From contig JAXMCQ010000032.1 in assembly GCA_046349315.1 (NCBI GenBank), forward strand, positions 1-53,370: a stretch of 53,370 nucleotides of DNA, written 5' to 3'. Below the pieces are notes generated by a model that saw only the letters and a program-made list of their open reading frames with translations, was not told the origin of the DNA and did not search any database. Below are positions 32,676 to 40,667 of this stretch, piece after piece. Source of the stretch: JAEUMG01 sp046349315. Its GTDB lineage: Bacteria; Pseudomonadota; Alphaproteobacteria; Rhizobiales; Aestuariivirgaceae. Every line of letters starts with the position of its first letter. The stretch's first letter is position 1. The position numbers and the translations under genes are program-made.

Positions 32676-34319
32676 TCAGGACGTCGGCTGGCCGAAGAGC
32701 GCATTGTAAAGCTTGCGATCGCGGCCATAGACGTCGGGGCGAAATTCGATCGTCCCGGCGTCGCCGCGGAAAGCGGTGCCATACATCAGGTGCACCGGGA
32801 TTTTCTGCGGCAGCACGGCACGCGTCGTCTTGTCGGTGTCGAGCACGTCGTTGACGCGGGCTTTCGACCAGCCTGGAATGCGCGAGGTAATCTCATAGGC
32901 AAAATCGATCGGCTTCGAGAGCCTGATGCAGCCATGGCTGAAGGCGCGGCTCGTCTGGAGGAACTTGTCCTTGGACGGGGTATCGTGAAGGTAGATGTCA
33001 TGCTTGTTGGGGAGCATGAATTTGACCTTGCCGAGCGCATTCTTAGGCCCCGGCTTCTGGCGGAAGGTGAAGGGGAAATTACCGGGTCCATAGGCCGACC
33101 AACCGATCGCGTCCCAGGAGGTGAGCTTACCGCCCTTGAAGACCTCGAAATCGGCGGCATAGGCGTAGGCGTTGCGCTTGAGCTTCGGTAGCATTTCCTT
33201 GGTGGCGATGCTGTAAGGCACGGTCCAAGTCGGGTTGAACTCGACATAGGCCATTTCGCCGGAAAATTCCGGCGTCTGGGTTGCCGGCGCGCCGACCACG
33301 ACCTTCATGCGCTCGACGATCGTGTCCTCCTGGACCTGCTGCAATTCGAAGGCGGCGATGTTGACGATGATATGATCATCGCCAAGATTATCGGGCATCC
33401 AGCGCCAGCGTTCCATATTGAGCATGATCTGCTTGACGCGCTCGGCGGCGGAAACATTCATCGCCTGGATGGTCTGATTTCCAATATTGCCCTTGGCCTC
33501 AAGACCATGACGCGACTGGAAGCGCTGTACCGCGATCACGAGTTGCGGATCATAGACAAGCGGATTGCCAGGAGTCTTCGTCCATTCATTGTCACCCGTC
33601 GCTTGCAGAAGTGCCCGGATCTGCGGCACACGCGGATCCTTGGCGCCGGGTTTGAGAATGTCGCCCGGATCGACCGTGCCCCAGCCGCCCTTCTCCTCGA
33701 CCGCACGATAGAGTTTCAGCATCTTCTTGAGCGCCTGGTATTGCGGGTTCTTGGGCTCGAAGGAGGCAAGAAACTTACTCGGCTCGCGCTGCTTGTTGAG
33801 ATCGGTCAGGACGCGCAAGACATCGATGGTCTTGCGGCTGCGAAAGAGGCGCGGATCGACTTTCTGCGGAATGACGCGGCCGATCTTGAGATCGGCCGCA
33901 TAGGCGACGAAGAAGGCGGAGAAATAGAGTTCGGCGCGCGCCGCCGAATGCGGATCGGCGGGATCGATGGCGTCGCGCACTTCGATCAAGGGCTCGATCG
34001 GATAATCATCGGGATTGAGGCCGTCATCGGCGGCGCGCTGCAGGCGCTGAATGAAGGGCGTCATGCGGCCGGTGCCGACCCAATAGATGGTTCCGCCATT
34101 GTCGACATAATGGGCTTTGAGCGCTGGCCGGATGCGCTGGATCGGAAGCTCGAGACGGTCGGGCGAGTCAAGGATCTCTGCTATGGCTTCGTTGGTCTCG
34201 TCATAGGCGGGATTGAAATCGCCCTTGCCCGCCATTGCTGGCCCCGTCAGCGCGAGACAGAAGATCACGATGGCGGCAGCGATACCGAGAAGCGCACGTT
34301 GCAATACCATGCCGGGCAT
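32676..34319 (-). CDS. L,D-transpeptidase with peptidoglycan-binding domain (YcbB/LdtD-like)
   Basis: This roughly 547-residue exported protein has an N-terminal signal (MVLQRALLGIAAAIVIFCLA, cleaved near AMA/GK) and a long N-terminal part typical of YcbB. A PG_binding_1 domain covers LVIAVQRFQSRHGLEAKGN. The YkuD catalytic domain has HDTPSKDKF and the active-site cysteine in SRAFSHGCIRL. It makes 3-3 peptidoglycan crosslinks or attaches proteins to the stem peptide in the periplasm. Start 34319 (MPGMVLQRA) is preferred to 34373 because GTGAGGGT precedes it and the signal then sits at the N-terminus; 34310 is equally possible. Stands alone on its strand. Confidence 0.87.
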   Translation of the reverse strand: MPGMVLQRALLGIAAAIVIFCLALTGPAMAGKGDFNPAYDETNEAIAEILDSPDRLELPIQRIRPALKAHYVDNGGTIYWVGTGRMTPFIQRLQRAADDGLNPDDYPIEPLIEVRDAIDPADPHSAARAELYFSAFFVAYAADLKIGRVIPQKVDPRLFRSRKTIDVLRVLTDLNKQREPSKFLASFEPKNPQYQALKKMLKLYRAVEEKGGWGTVDPGDILKPGAKDPRVPQIRALLQATGDNEWTKTPGNPLVYDPQLVIAVQRFQSRHGLEAKGNIGNQTIQAMNVSAAERVKQIMLNMERWRWMPDNLGDDHIIVNIAAFELQQVQEDTIVERMKVVVGAPATQTPEFSGEMAYVEFNPTWTVPYSIATKEMLPKLKRNAYAYAADFEVFKGGKLTSWDAIGWSAYGPGNFPFTFRQKPGPKNALGKVKFMLPNKHDIYLHDTPSKDKFLQTSRAFSHGCIRLSKPIDFAYEITSRIPGWSKARVNDVLDTDKTTRAVLPQKIPVHLMYGTAFRGDAGTIEFRPDVYGRDRKLYNALFGQPTS

Positions 34320-34367
34320 ACCCTCACGATTTTCCGAATCGGCACACCATAACGGAAAAATTGCCGG

Positions 34368-34516
34368 CGTCACCCCAGCGAAAGATGGGGTCCCTTGAAG
34401 CGGTGCCGCGCGCTGAAGTGATTCAGGGGATGCCAGCTTTCGCTGGCATGACGGACGAGCGGATGCGCCCCCTCATCCGACGCTACGCGCCACCTTCTCG
34501 CGCGAGGGGAGAAGGG
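34368..34516. repeat. Composite intergenic inverted repeats
   Basis: CGTCACCCCAGCGAAAG at 34368 is matched in reverse by the CTTTCGCTGGCATGACG end at 34453, giving an imperfect 86-base inverted repeat with a CGCGCG centre. A second unit with CCTTCTCGCGCGAGGGGAGAAGG follows (34493-34515). They lie between puuA (ending 34519) and the L,D-transpeptidase start, both on the minus strand. They resemble the palindromic repeat families of Rhizobiales. They may terminate the puuA transcript. Confidence 0.7.
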
Positions 34517-34518
34517 AA

Positions 34519-35868
34519 TTAAACGTTCAGCAAGAGGTATTCCCGCTCCCAGGAGCTGATCACCTTGCGATAATGCTGCATCTCTTCATACTTCACATCG
34601 CGATAGGCTTCGACGAATTTTTCGCCAAGCAGAGTCTTGAGAGATTTGGTGTAGTTGAGTTTGTCGAGCGCTTCATCGAGGCTGATCGGCAGCGTATGTG
34701 CATAACGATAGGCGGAACCCTCGACCGGCTCGGTCGGCTTAATGCGCTCGATCATGCCGAGATAGCCGCAGGCGAGCGATGCGGCGAAGGCAAGATAGGG
34801 ATTCGCATCGGCACCGGCGACGCGGTTTTCGACCCGCAGGTTGGAAGGGTCGGACGCCGGCACGCGCAAGGAGACTGTGCGATTGTCGATCGCCCAGTGG
34901 ACATTGGTCGGCGCGTCCGACTCCGGCACGAGGCGACGATAAGAGTTCACGTTTGGCGCAGCGAATGGCAACGCGGCGGCCAGATAACGCTGCAAGCCGC
35001 CAATGTGATTGAGGAAGAGCTTGGACGGTTTGCCATCACGGCCGGCAAAAATATTCTTGCCCGTCTTGGCATCCATCACAGACTGATGGATGTGCATCGA
35101 GGATCCAGGCTCGTTCTCATGCGGCTTGGCCATGAAGGTCGCATACATGTCATGCTTCAAGGCCGCCTGGCGAACCGTGCGCTTGAAGAGGAAGACCTGA
35201 TCGGCGAGTTCCAAGGGATCGCCATGATTGAAATTGATCTCGAGCTGCGCCGGACCGCTCTCATGGCTCAAGGTGTCGACATCGAGTTCCTGCGCTTCGC
35301 AATAATCGTAGATGTCCTCAACGATCGGATCGAAATCATTGGCGGCGTCGATGCCATAAGCCTGGCCGCCTGCTTCCTTGCGGCCCGAACGGCCGACCGC
35401 TGCTTCCAGTGGATAGTCGGGATCGAGATTCTTCTTGCACAGATAAAATTCGAGTTCGGGGGCGACGACCGGGCGCCAACCCTTCTCGCGATAAAGACCA
35501 AGCACTCGCTTCAAGACGTGGCGCGGCGCGATGTCGACGGGCTCGTCGTTTAAATGGAATGCATCGCAGATCACCTGCGCGGTCGGCTCCGTATACCACG
35601 GGACCATGCGCATGGTCTCCGAATCCGGCTCCATATAGACATCGATGGCACTATCGCTGACGGCTGATGTCTCCCAGACGTAGCGGCCGTTGATCGTCAG
35701 CGTGAAGACTTCTTCGGGAATGCGCAGGCCCCGCGAACGTTGGCCTTTGAGAAACTTCTTGGGTGGGAGAATTTTGCCGCGTGCGGTGCCGGACATATCG
35801 GCGACGAGACATTCAACTTCGCTGATCTTCTTGTCGGCAATCCATTCTTCGAATTTCGCTTGAGTCAT
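34519..35868 (-). CDS. puuA: Gamma-glutamylputrescine synthetase-like glutamine synthetase family enzyme
   Basis: This 449-residue enzyme of the glutamine synthetase fold ligates glutamate to an amine with ATP. N-terminal blocks are VECLVADMSGTARGKILPP; metal and ATP blocks are VVAPELEFYL, GPAQLEINFNHGDPL, SSMHIHQSV (GSxMHxHxS) and ENRVAGADANPYLAFAASLA. Divergence from a PuuB-like oxidase gene 83 bases away, and a polyamine importer and agmatinase nearby, favour putrescine as amine. ATG at 35868 (MTQAKFEEW) follows CCAGGG; a longer start at 35943 would run into the divergent gene's promoter. Other GlnA-like amine ligases (ethanolamine, other polyamines) are close relatives, so the amine is inferred. 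Confidence 0.8.
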   Translation of the reverse strand: MTQAKFEEWIADKKISEVECLVADMSGTARGKILPPKKFLKGQRSRGLRIPEEVFTLTINGRYVWETSAVSDSAIDVYMEPDSETMRMVPWYTEPTAQVICDAFHLNDEPVDIAPRHVLKRVLGLYREKGWRPVVAPELEFYLCKKNLDPDYPLEAAVGRSGRKEAGGQAYGIDAANDFDPIVEDIYDYCEAQELDVDTLSHESGPAQLEINFNHGDPLELADQVFLFKRTVRQAALKHDMYATFMAKPHENEPGSSMHIHQSVMDAKTGKNIFAGRDGKPSKLFLNHIGGLQRYLAAALPFAAPNVNSYRRLVPESDAPTNVHWAIDNRTVSLRVPASDPSNLRVENRVAGADANPYLAFAASLACGYLGMIERIKPTEPVEGSAYRYAHTLPISLDEALDKLNYTKSLKTLLGEKFVEAYRDVKYEEMQHYRKVISSWEREYLLLNV

Positions 35869-35900
35869 GATGCCCTGGTGGGTTGCAAGGGAATGCAGTC

Positions 35901-35938
35901 TAGCCGGGCTGCTTGACGGAGAAAACAGGGCCCGGCTA
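35901..35938. promoter_or_regulatory. Inverted repeat in the puuA-puuB divergent promoter region
   Basis: TAGCCGGGC (35901-35909) and GCCCGGCTA (35930-35938) form a perfect 9-base inverted repeat around 20 bases. The pair brackets the predicted -35 of puuB and lies 33 bases from the puuA start, so one dimeric or tetrameric repressor could close both promoters. Confidence 0.45.
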
Positions 35939-35941
35939 AGC
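35913..35941 (+). promoter_or_regulatory. Predicted sigma70-type promoter of puuB
   Basis: TTGACG, 17 bases, CTAAGC. The -35 is near consensus; the -10 is weak. A start about seven bases later would leave an almost leaderless mRNA for the ATG at 35952, which has no Shine-Dalgarno. Confidence 0.4.
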
Positions 35942-35951
35942 ACCGTTGATC

Positions 35952-37229
35952 ATGCCTAAATCGATCGACGCGCTGTCCTATCACACGGCCACCGCCACAC
36001 CCTCCCCCGCCCATCCCACCCTGCGTTCCGAGGTCCACGCCGATGTTTGCGTCGTCGGGGCCGGATATACCGGCCTTTCGGCGGCCTTGGAACTCGCCAA
36101 GGCAGGCTACAAAGTTGTTGTTTTGGAGGCAAAAACAGTAGGTTACGGGGCTTCCGGGCGGAATGGCGGGCAGATCTGCACAGGCTTTTCGGCGGGCCAG
36201 GGCAAGATCGAAGCGCAGCTCGGCAAGGAGGATGCTGCCAAGTGTTTCGCAATTGCCGAGGAAGCCAAGCGGCTCATTATCGACCGCATTAACGACTACA
36301 AGATCGCTTGCGACCTGACCTGGGGCTATCTGCACTGCATCCCCAAGGCGCATCAGATGGGCGAACTCACGGCGTGGAAGGACGAGTGGGATGCGCTCGG
36401 CTATACCGACACCGAGGTTTTGAGCAAGACGCAACTCGAAGAGAAGCTCGGCACGCGCATCTATCACGGTGCCTTGCGCGAAGGCGGCGCCGGGCATTTC
36501 CATCCGCTGAATTATTGCCTGGGCTTGGCGCGTGCGGCAACAGATGCGGGGGCCGTCATTTATGAGAATTCGCCGGTGATCGAGATCGATGCCGGCAGTA
36601 CGCCTTGGGCGCGCACGGCAGAGGGCAAGGTCACGGCGAAGCATATGGTGATCGGCGGCAATGCCTATCTCGGGCGCACTGTGCCGAAGCTTTATGGCCG
36701 CGTCATGCCGGTCACGAGCTATATCATCGCGACGGAACCGCTGGGGGAAAATCGCGCACGCTCGCTGATCCGCGATGGCGAGGCGGTCGCGAACACGAAT
36801 TTCATTGTCGATTATTATCGCATTACCGGCGACACACGCTTGCTGTTCGGCGGGAGGGCCGCCTATTCGACGCTCGAGCCGCCGAGCCTTGGCGCTTATA
36901 TGCGGCCGCGCATGTTGGGCGTGTTTCCGGATTTGGGCGACGTGAAGATTGACTATGCGTGGGGCGGCTATATCGCCATCACCTCCAACCGCATTCCCGA
37001 TTGCGGGCGACTGTCGCCGACAGTCTATTATGCGCATGGCTATTCGGGACAGGGCGTGGCGCTGGCCGGCATGTATGGAAAGCTGATGGCCGAGTGCATT
37101 CGCGGACAGGCGGAGCGATTTGATTTGCTGGCGCGGGTGAAGCACCTGCCCTTTCCCGGTGGACCAATGCGCACGCCACTGCTCGTCGCGGCGATGCTGT
37201 TCTATCGGCTGAGAGATGCGCTGTCGTAG
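35952..37229 (+). CDS. puuB: FAD-dependent amine oxidase, gamma-glutamylputrescine oxidase-like
   Basis: This 425-residue flavoprotein of the DAO family has the dinucleotide-binding motif VVGAGYTGLSAALELAKAGY at about residues 34-53. GYGASGRNGGQICTGFSAGQ follows, a block typical of PuuB/OrdL proteins, and the C-terminal HGYSGQGVALAGMYGKLMAE completes the FAD site. In the Puu pathway it oxidises gamma-glutamylputrescine to the aldehyde with release of ammonium and hydrogen peroxide. It is divergent from a PuuA-like gene. The aldehyde dehydrogenase (PuuC) and hydrolase (PuuD) that would complete the pathway are not in the window. ATG at 35952 was chosen over TTG at 35946. Confidence 0.82.
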   Translation: MPKSIDALSYHTATATPSPAHPTLRSEVHADVCVVGAGYTGLSAALELAKAGYKVVVLEAKTVGYGASGRNGGQICTGFSAGQGKIEAQLGKEDAAKCFAIAEEAKRLIIDRINDYKIACDLTWGYLHCIPKAHQMGELTAWKDEWDALGYTDTEVLSKTQLEEKLGTRIYHGALREGGAGHFHPLNYCLGLARAATDAGAVIYENSPVIEIDAGSTPWARTAEGKVTAKHMVIGGNAYLGRTVPKLYGRVMPVTSYIIATEPLGENRARSLIRDGEAVANTNFIVDYYRITGDTRLLFGGRAAYSTLEPPSLGAYMRPRMLGVFPDLGDVKIDYAWGGYIAITSNRIPDCGRLSPTVYYAHGYSGQGVALAGMYGKLMAECIRGQAERFDLLARVKHLPFPGGPMRTPLLVAAMLFYRLRDALS

Positions 37230-37254
37230 AAGGAAGATGGGATTGAGGCACGCG

Positions 37255-37578
37255 CCATCCCTGGTCGCGGCGAGCCGTTCCAGGAATGGGCAAAGCGAGG
37301 GAGGCGCAGAGGCCGTTCACCACTGGTCTGCCAGCACAACCGGTTGTTCGGAATGCGTGTGATTCCTCCGAACCTCTGCGCCGCGGGCTCTCGCACCTGA
37401 AGCCAGCCATCCCAACCGCAAGAGGGGAATAAGGGACTTGGATCTCTGGACCAGCGGCCCAGGGAGGCCTTCTGCCGGCCCCCGTTACGGCAACACCCCG
37501 TAGGCATCACCGATTTCGGACCCGCTCTCCTCCTCCGAAATCCGACGGCTCGAGTTCCGTCCCTCACGAGGTGAAGAT
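37255..37578 (-). ncRNA. Structured non-coding RNA candidate with 6S-like core
   Basis: On the minus strand a near-consensus promoter is followed by about 320 bases without a credible gene and with consecutive stems. An upstream hairpin pairs GATTTCGGA with TCCGAAATC (37512-37542). A closing stem pairs bases 37466-37475 with 37306-37314 and 37449-37457 with 37320-37328. Inside it is a single-stranded 5' side containing AAGTCCCTTATTCC. A side hairpin on the 3' strand pairs GTTCGGA with TCCGAAC (37346-37373), and a distal stem pairs CCTCTTGCG with CGCAGAGG (37417-37425 with 37373-37380). Closing stem, bubble with a 3'-side hairpin, and distal arm is the architecture of 6S RNA, and GCGGTTGG also occurs in the E. 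coli 6S arm. A last hairpin (37255-37291) may mark the 3' end. Boundaries and the 6S identity are inferred. Confidence 0.5.
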
Positions 37579-37584
37579 GTCTGA

Positions 37585-37613
37585 ACATAGATGGAACAGA
37601 TTTGAGTTGTCAA
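37585..37613 (-). promoter_or_regulatory. Near-consensus promoter for the minus-strand RNA
   Basis: On the minus strand: perfect TTGACA (37613-37608), exactly 17 bases, then CTATGT (37590-37585). This is close to the alphaproteobacterial housekeeping consensus and the best promoter match I found in the window. It points away from spuC and towards puuB, with no start codon of a plausible gene downstream. Confidence 0.65.
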
Positions 37614-37878
37614 GCTTAGATTCACAGATGCTGACAAAATCCTGAATCGACTCCTGCGGGCGAGGTTTGCGCGGTGTCAGGCGATGTGCGAGATGTATTA
37701 TATGTGCTTCCGCATCACATCGACCGGAACCCTTCTCCGGCTCTGGTGCCGCACCGCCTATGACGAGGTGATGCTGCATTGCGCCCGCATCGGGTATAAG
37801 CCGTAATAAGACTTAACTCTTATTGCCCGCCATGGCCGACCCTTGCGGCCTTACCATACCCTTTGCCGGAGACCCATG
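37614..37878 (+). other. Intergenic region ahead of spuC
   Basis: These 265 bases lie between the minus-strand promoter and the aminotransferase gene. They should contain the promoter of the spuC/polyamine transport operon, but I cannot place -35 and -10 boxes with confidence. The only clear element is the inverted repeat at 37805-37824. No coding frame is convincing. Confidence 0.45.
37805..37824. promoter_or_regulatory. Palindromic operator candidate before spuC
   Basis: AATAAGA-CTTAAC-TCTTATT is an inverted repeat with perfect 7-base arms and a TTAA centre, 55 bases upstream of the spuC start. A/T-rich symmetry in otherwise G+C-rich DNA suggests a repressor site, possibly responding to polyamines. 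The regulator is unknown and not encoded next to it. Confidence 0.5.
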
Positions 37879-39264
37879 ATGACTGCCCATTCAAAGAATC
37901 TGAATATTGCGGAACTCGTCCGCCAAGATATCGCTCATCATTTTCATCCGTTCACAGATCATAAGTCGTTCCACGCCGAAGGCGGTCCGCGGGTCATCAC
38001 GCATGCCGACGGCGTGTGGATCTGGGACGCCAATGGCAACAAGCTGCTCGACGGCATGGCCGGGTTGTGGTGCGTGAATGTCGGCTATGGCCGAAAAGAA
38101 CTGGCCGAGGCCGCCTATCGGCAGATGCTCGATCTCCCCTACTACAACACCTTCTTCAAGACCACGACAGTGCCGTCGACCGAACTCGCTGCGAAGATAT
38201 CGTCGGTAATGCCCGAGCGTTTCAAGCACATCTTCTTTGTCAATTCGGGCTCCGAAGCCAATGACACGATCGTTCGCTTCGTGCGCCATTACTGGAAGAT
38301 CAAGGGCAAAGCGTACCGGACGCATTTCATCGGCCGCAAGCGCGGCTATCATGGCTCGACCATGGCGGCGGCGAGCCTTGGCGGCATGCAGGGCATGCAT
38401 GAGCAAGGCGGATTGCCCCTGCCCGGCTTCCACCACGTGCAACAGCCCTATTGGTATGATTTCGGCGGCGATCTGAGCCCGGACGAATTCGGCCTGCAGG
38501 CGGCAGCCGAAGTCGAGAAGAAGATACTCGAACTCGGGCCTGACAATGTCGCGGCCTTCATCGGCGAACCGATCCAGGGCGCCGCCGGGGTTCTCATCCC
38601 GCCCAAGACTTATTGGCCGGAAGTGCAAAAGATCTGCCGCAAATACGGGGTGCTGATCATCGCCGATGAAGTGATCTGCGGTTTCGGGCGCACCGGCAAA
38701 TGGTGGGGGTTCGAAACCATGGGCTTCGAGCCGGACATCGTGCCGATGGCGAAGGGCCTATCATCGGGTTACCTGCCGATCGGCGCGGTTGCCTTCTCGG
38801 ACAACATCGTCAAGGAGTTCTTCGACAAGGGCGGCGAGTTCTATCACGGCATGACCTATGCCGGGCATCCGGTGGCAGCCGCTGTGGCGCTCAAGAACAT
38901 CGAGATCCTGCAGTCGGAGAAGCTCGTCGAACACACGGCCGAACTTGGACCCTATTTCGCCAAGGCGCTCCGCAGCCTCGAGGATCATCCTTTAGTCGGA
39001 GAAACCCGTTCGGTGGGGCTGATCGGGGCAATCGAACTGACATCCGATAAGGCCAAGCGATCCCGTTTCAAGGATGCGGGCCGGGTCGGAACGATTTGCC
39101 GCGATCATTCCTTCAAGGCCGGCCTTATCATGCGGGCCTGCTGGGATACGATGGTGCTTGCACCGCCGCTCGTCATCTCCAAAAAGGAAATCGACGAGAT
39201 GACCAGGCTCGCGCGACAGGCGCTGGACGCCACCCTGGCCGACGTCAAGCACGAGATTAAATGA
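37879..39264 (+). CDS. spuC: Class III aminotransferase, probable putrescine (polyamine)-pyruvate aminotransferase
   Basis: This 461-residue PLP enzyme carries the class III features FVNSGSEANDTIVRFVRHYW, a GYHGSTMAAASLGG block, IADEVICGFGRTGKWWGFE and the catalytic lysine in PMAKGLSSGYLPIGAV. It closely resembles SpuC-type putrescine-pyruvate aminotransferases that convert putrescine to 4-aminobutanal. Position ahead of a Pot-type importer and agmatinase supports this. Taurine-pyruvate and beta-alanine-pyruvate aminotransferases are relatives, so it might also serve the missing first step of taurine use; I consider that less likely given its operon. ATG at 37879 is preferred to the adjacent ATG at 37876 because GGAG is then seven bases away. 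Confidence 0.83.
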   Translation: MTAHSKNLNIAELVRQDIAHHFHPFTDHKSFHAEGGPRVITHADGVWIWDANGNKLLDGMAGLWCVNVGYGRKELAEAAYRQMLDLPYYNTFFKTTTVPSTELAAKISSVMPERFKHIFFVNSGSEANDTIVRFVRHYWKIKGKAYRTHFIGRKRGYHGSTMAAASLGGMQGMHEQGGLPLPGFHHVQQPYWYDFGGDLSPDEFGLQAAAEVEKKILELGPDNVAAFIGEPIQGAAGVLIPPKTYWPEVQKICRKYGVLIIADEVICGFGRTGKWWGFETMGFEPDIVPMAKGLSSGYLPIGAVAFSDNIVKEFFDKGGEFYHGMTYAGHPVAAAVALKNIEILQSEKLVEHTAELGPYFAKALRSLEDHPLVGETRSVGLIGAIELTSDKAKRSRFKDAGRVGTICRDHSFKAGLIMRACWDTMVLAPPLVISKKEIDEMTRLARQALDATLADVKHEIK

Positions 39265-39386
39265 CTCGGAATTCAGTTGAACGCCTGAAGAACGGGCGTA
39301 AGCTGAAGATTACATGCGGCCGAGACCGCCCAGTGGCGGCGCCCTACCCGGGGTGCCGCCTCGCAAGAAACGAGAGGAAACCAGAT

Positions 39387-40466
39387 ATGACCATATTCCG
39401 TCCGCGCTACCGCCCCAGCCGGCGTTCGCTGCTCAAGGGCGCCAGCGTCGCTGCCGTCGGGCTCACCATGATGCCGCGCTTCTCGCTCGCCGAGGAGGAG
39501 AAGAAACTCAATTTCTACAATTGGGATACGTACATTGGCGAGACGACCTTGGCGGATTTCGAGACGGCGACCGGCATCGAAACCAAGATGGATCTGTTCG
39601 CCGATAATGACGAACTCTTCGCCAAGCTCAAGGGCGGCAATCCCGGCTATGACGTCATTGTTCCGACCAATGACAATCTGGAGCGGATGATCAAGGCCAA
39701 TATGGTGATGCCGATCGACCACGCCAAAATCCCCAACATGTCGAATATCGACACGCCGTTCCAGGACGCCGCCTTCGATCCGGGCCGCAAGCATTCGATC
39801 CCCTATATGTGGGGAACGCTCGGCATCGGCTATCGCAAGTCGAAGATCGAGGGCGCTGTCGATTCGTGGAAGCTCCTGCTCGATTCCGACCAGCTCGCCG
39901 GCAAGATCTCGCTGCTCGGCGATGCGCAGAATGTGATTGGCCCGACGCTCAAGTATCTTGGCTTTTCCTACAACTCAACCAATCCGGACGAGTTGAAGAA
40001 GGTCGAAGACCTGCTGATCAAGCAGAAGAAAAACGTCAAGGTCTTTGCCGACGACAACGGACAGGATCTTCTCGCCTCAGGCGAAGTCGATGCCTGCATG
40101 GAGTGGAATGGCGACATCATCCAGGTCATGGCCGAGGATGATGATCTTGCCTATGTGGTACCGACGGAAGGCTCGCTTCTGTGGCAGGACACGATGGCAA
40201 TCCCGGTCGGCGCGCCGCATCCGGATAATGCGCATATGTTCCTCAACTTCATCCTGGGGCCCGAGGCCGGCAAGCTCATCGCCACGACGATCCAGTATGC
40301 GACCGCCAATGCGGCGGCGAAGAAGCTGATGGACAAGTCCTATATCGAAAACACGGCGATCTTCCCGCCGCCCGAGGTTATCGCGAAGTGCGAACCGGCA
40401 CTCTATCTCGGCGAGGAAGCGACCAAGGTGCGCGACGAAATCTGGACCCGCATCCAGGCGGCGTAG
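39387..40466 (+). CDS. potF: Polyamine ABC importer periplasmic binding protein (PotF/SpuD type)
   Basis: This 359-residue exported protein has a twin-arginine-like leader (PSRRSLLKGASVAAVGLTMM). The mature sequence starts KKLNFYNWDTYIGETTLADFE, which matches the polyamine-binding family where the NWxxYI block contributes to the ligand pocket. GYDVIVPTND, YMWGTLGIGYRKSKIEG and CMEWNGDIIQVMAEDDDLAYVVP are further family blocks. GAGAGGAA precedes the ATG; longer frames would include the intergenic segment after spuC. It should bind putrescine or spermidine in the periplasm for the two permeases and ATPase downstream. A Tat-type leader is less common for PotF homologues, which are usually Sec-exported. 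Confidence 0.87.
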   Translation: MTIFRPRYRPSRRSLLKGASVAAVGLTMMPRFSLAEEEKKLNFYNWDTYIGETTLADFETATGIETKMDLFADNDELFAKLKGGNPGYDVIVPTNDNLERMIKANMVMPIDHAKIPNMSNIDTPFQDAAFDPGRKHSIPYMWGTLGIGYRKSKIEGAVDSWKLLLDSDQLAGKISLLGDAQNVIGPTLKYLGFSYNSTNPDELKKVEDLLIKQKKNVKVFADDNGQDLLASGEVDACMEWNGDIIQVMAEDDDLAYVVPTEGSLLWQDTMAIPVGAPHPDNAHMFLNFILGPEAGKLIATTIQYATANAAAKKLMDKSYIENTAIFPPPEVIAKCEPALYLGEEATKVRDEIWTRIQAA

Positions 40467-40480
40467 CTAGTGTCCTCCAT

Positions 40481-40531
40481 CGGCGGGCTCGACCCGCCGA
40501 TCCAGACTGGATGGCCGGGTCCAGCCCGGCC
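40481..40531. repeat. Tandem stem-loops between potF and potH
   Basis: CGGCGGG-CTCGA-CCCGCCG (40481-40499) and GGCCGGG-TCCAG-CCCGGCC (40513-40531) stand 15 bases after the potF stop, within a 201-base gap. They resemble the GC-rich palindromes scattered in Bradyrhizobium-like genomes. They are placed where they could stabilise potF mRNA or attenuate transcription into the permease genes. Confidence 0.65.
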
Positions 40532-40667
40532 ACGGGGGAGGTTGTTACCCGTGTCCATAACTGAGGCCCCTCACGGATCAAGTCCGGGACAAGATAGTAC
40601 TGTCGGGTTGCCGGTAAGGTGATTTCCGGTCTAGCATTGCACGCGTGGGGATTGGTCCGGGGGGATC

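Noticed and set aside
37255..37578. tmRNA, RNase P RNA or SRP RNA
   Set aside because: I find no tRNA-like end with CCA and no tag frame, no GAGGAAAGTCC-type RNase P block and no SRP GGAAGCAGCC-type loop. The 6S plan fits better but is itself unproven.
37202..37588. 128-codon minus-strand frame over the folded RNA locus
   Set aside because: It starts about at the expected transcript start without a ribosome-binding site, is very rich in Arg, Trp and Pro, overlaps the end of puuB and contradicts the strong stem structure. RNA is the better reading.
37879..39264. Taurine-pyruvate aminotransferase (tpa) as the missing entry enzyme
   Set aside because: The family is related, but the gene heads a polyamine importer operon with agmatinase, so SpuC-type activity is more likely. 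Not excluded by sequence.
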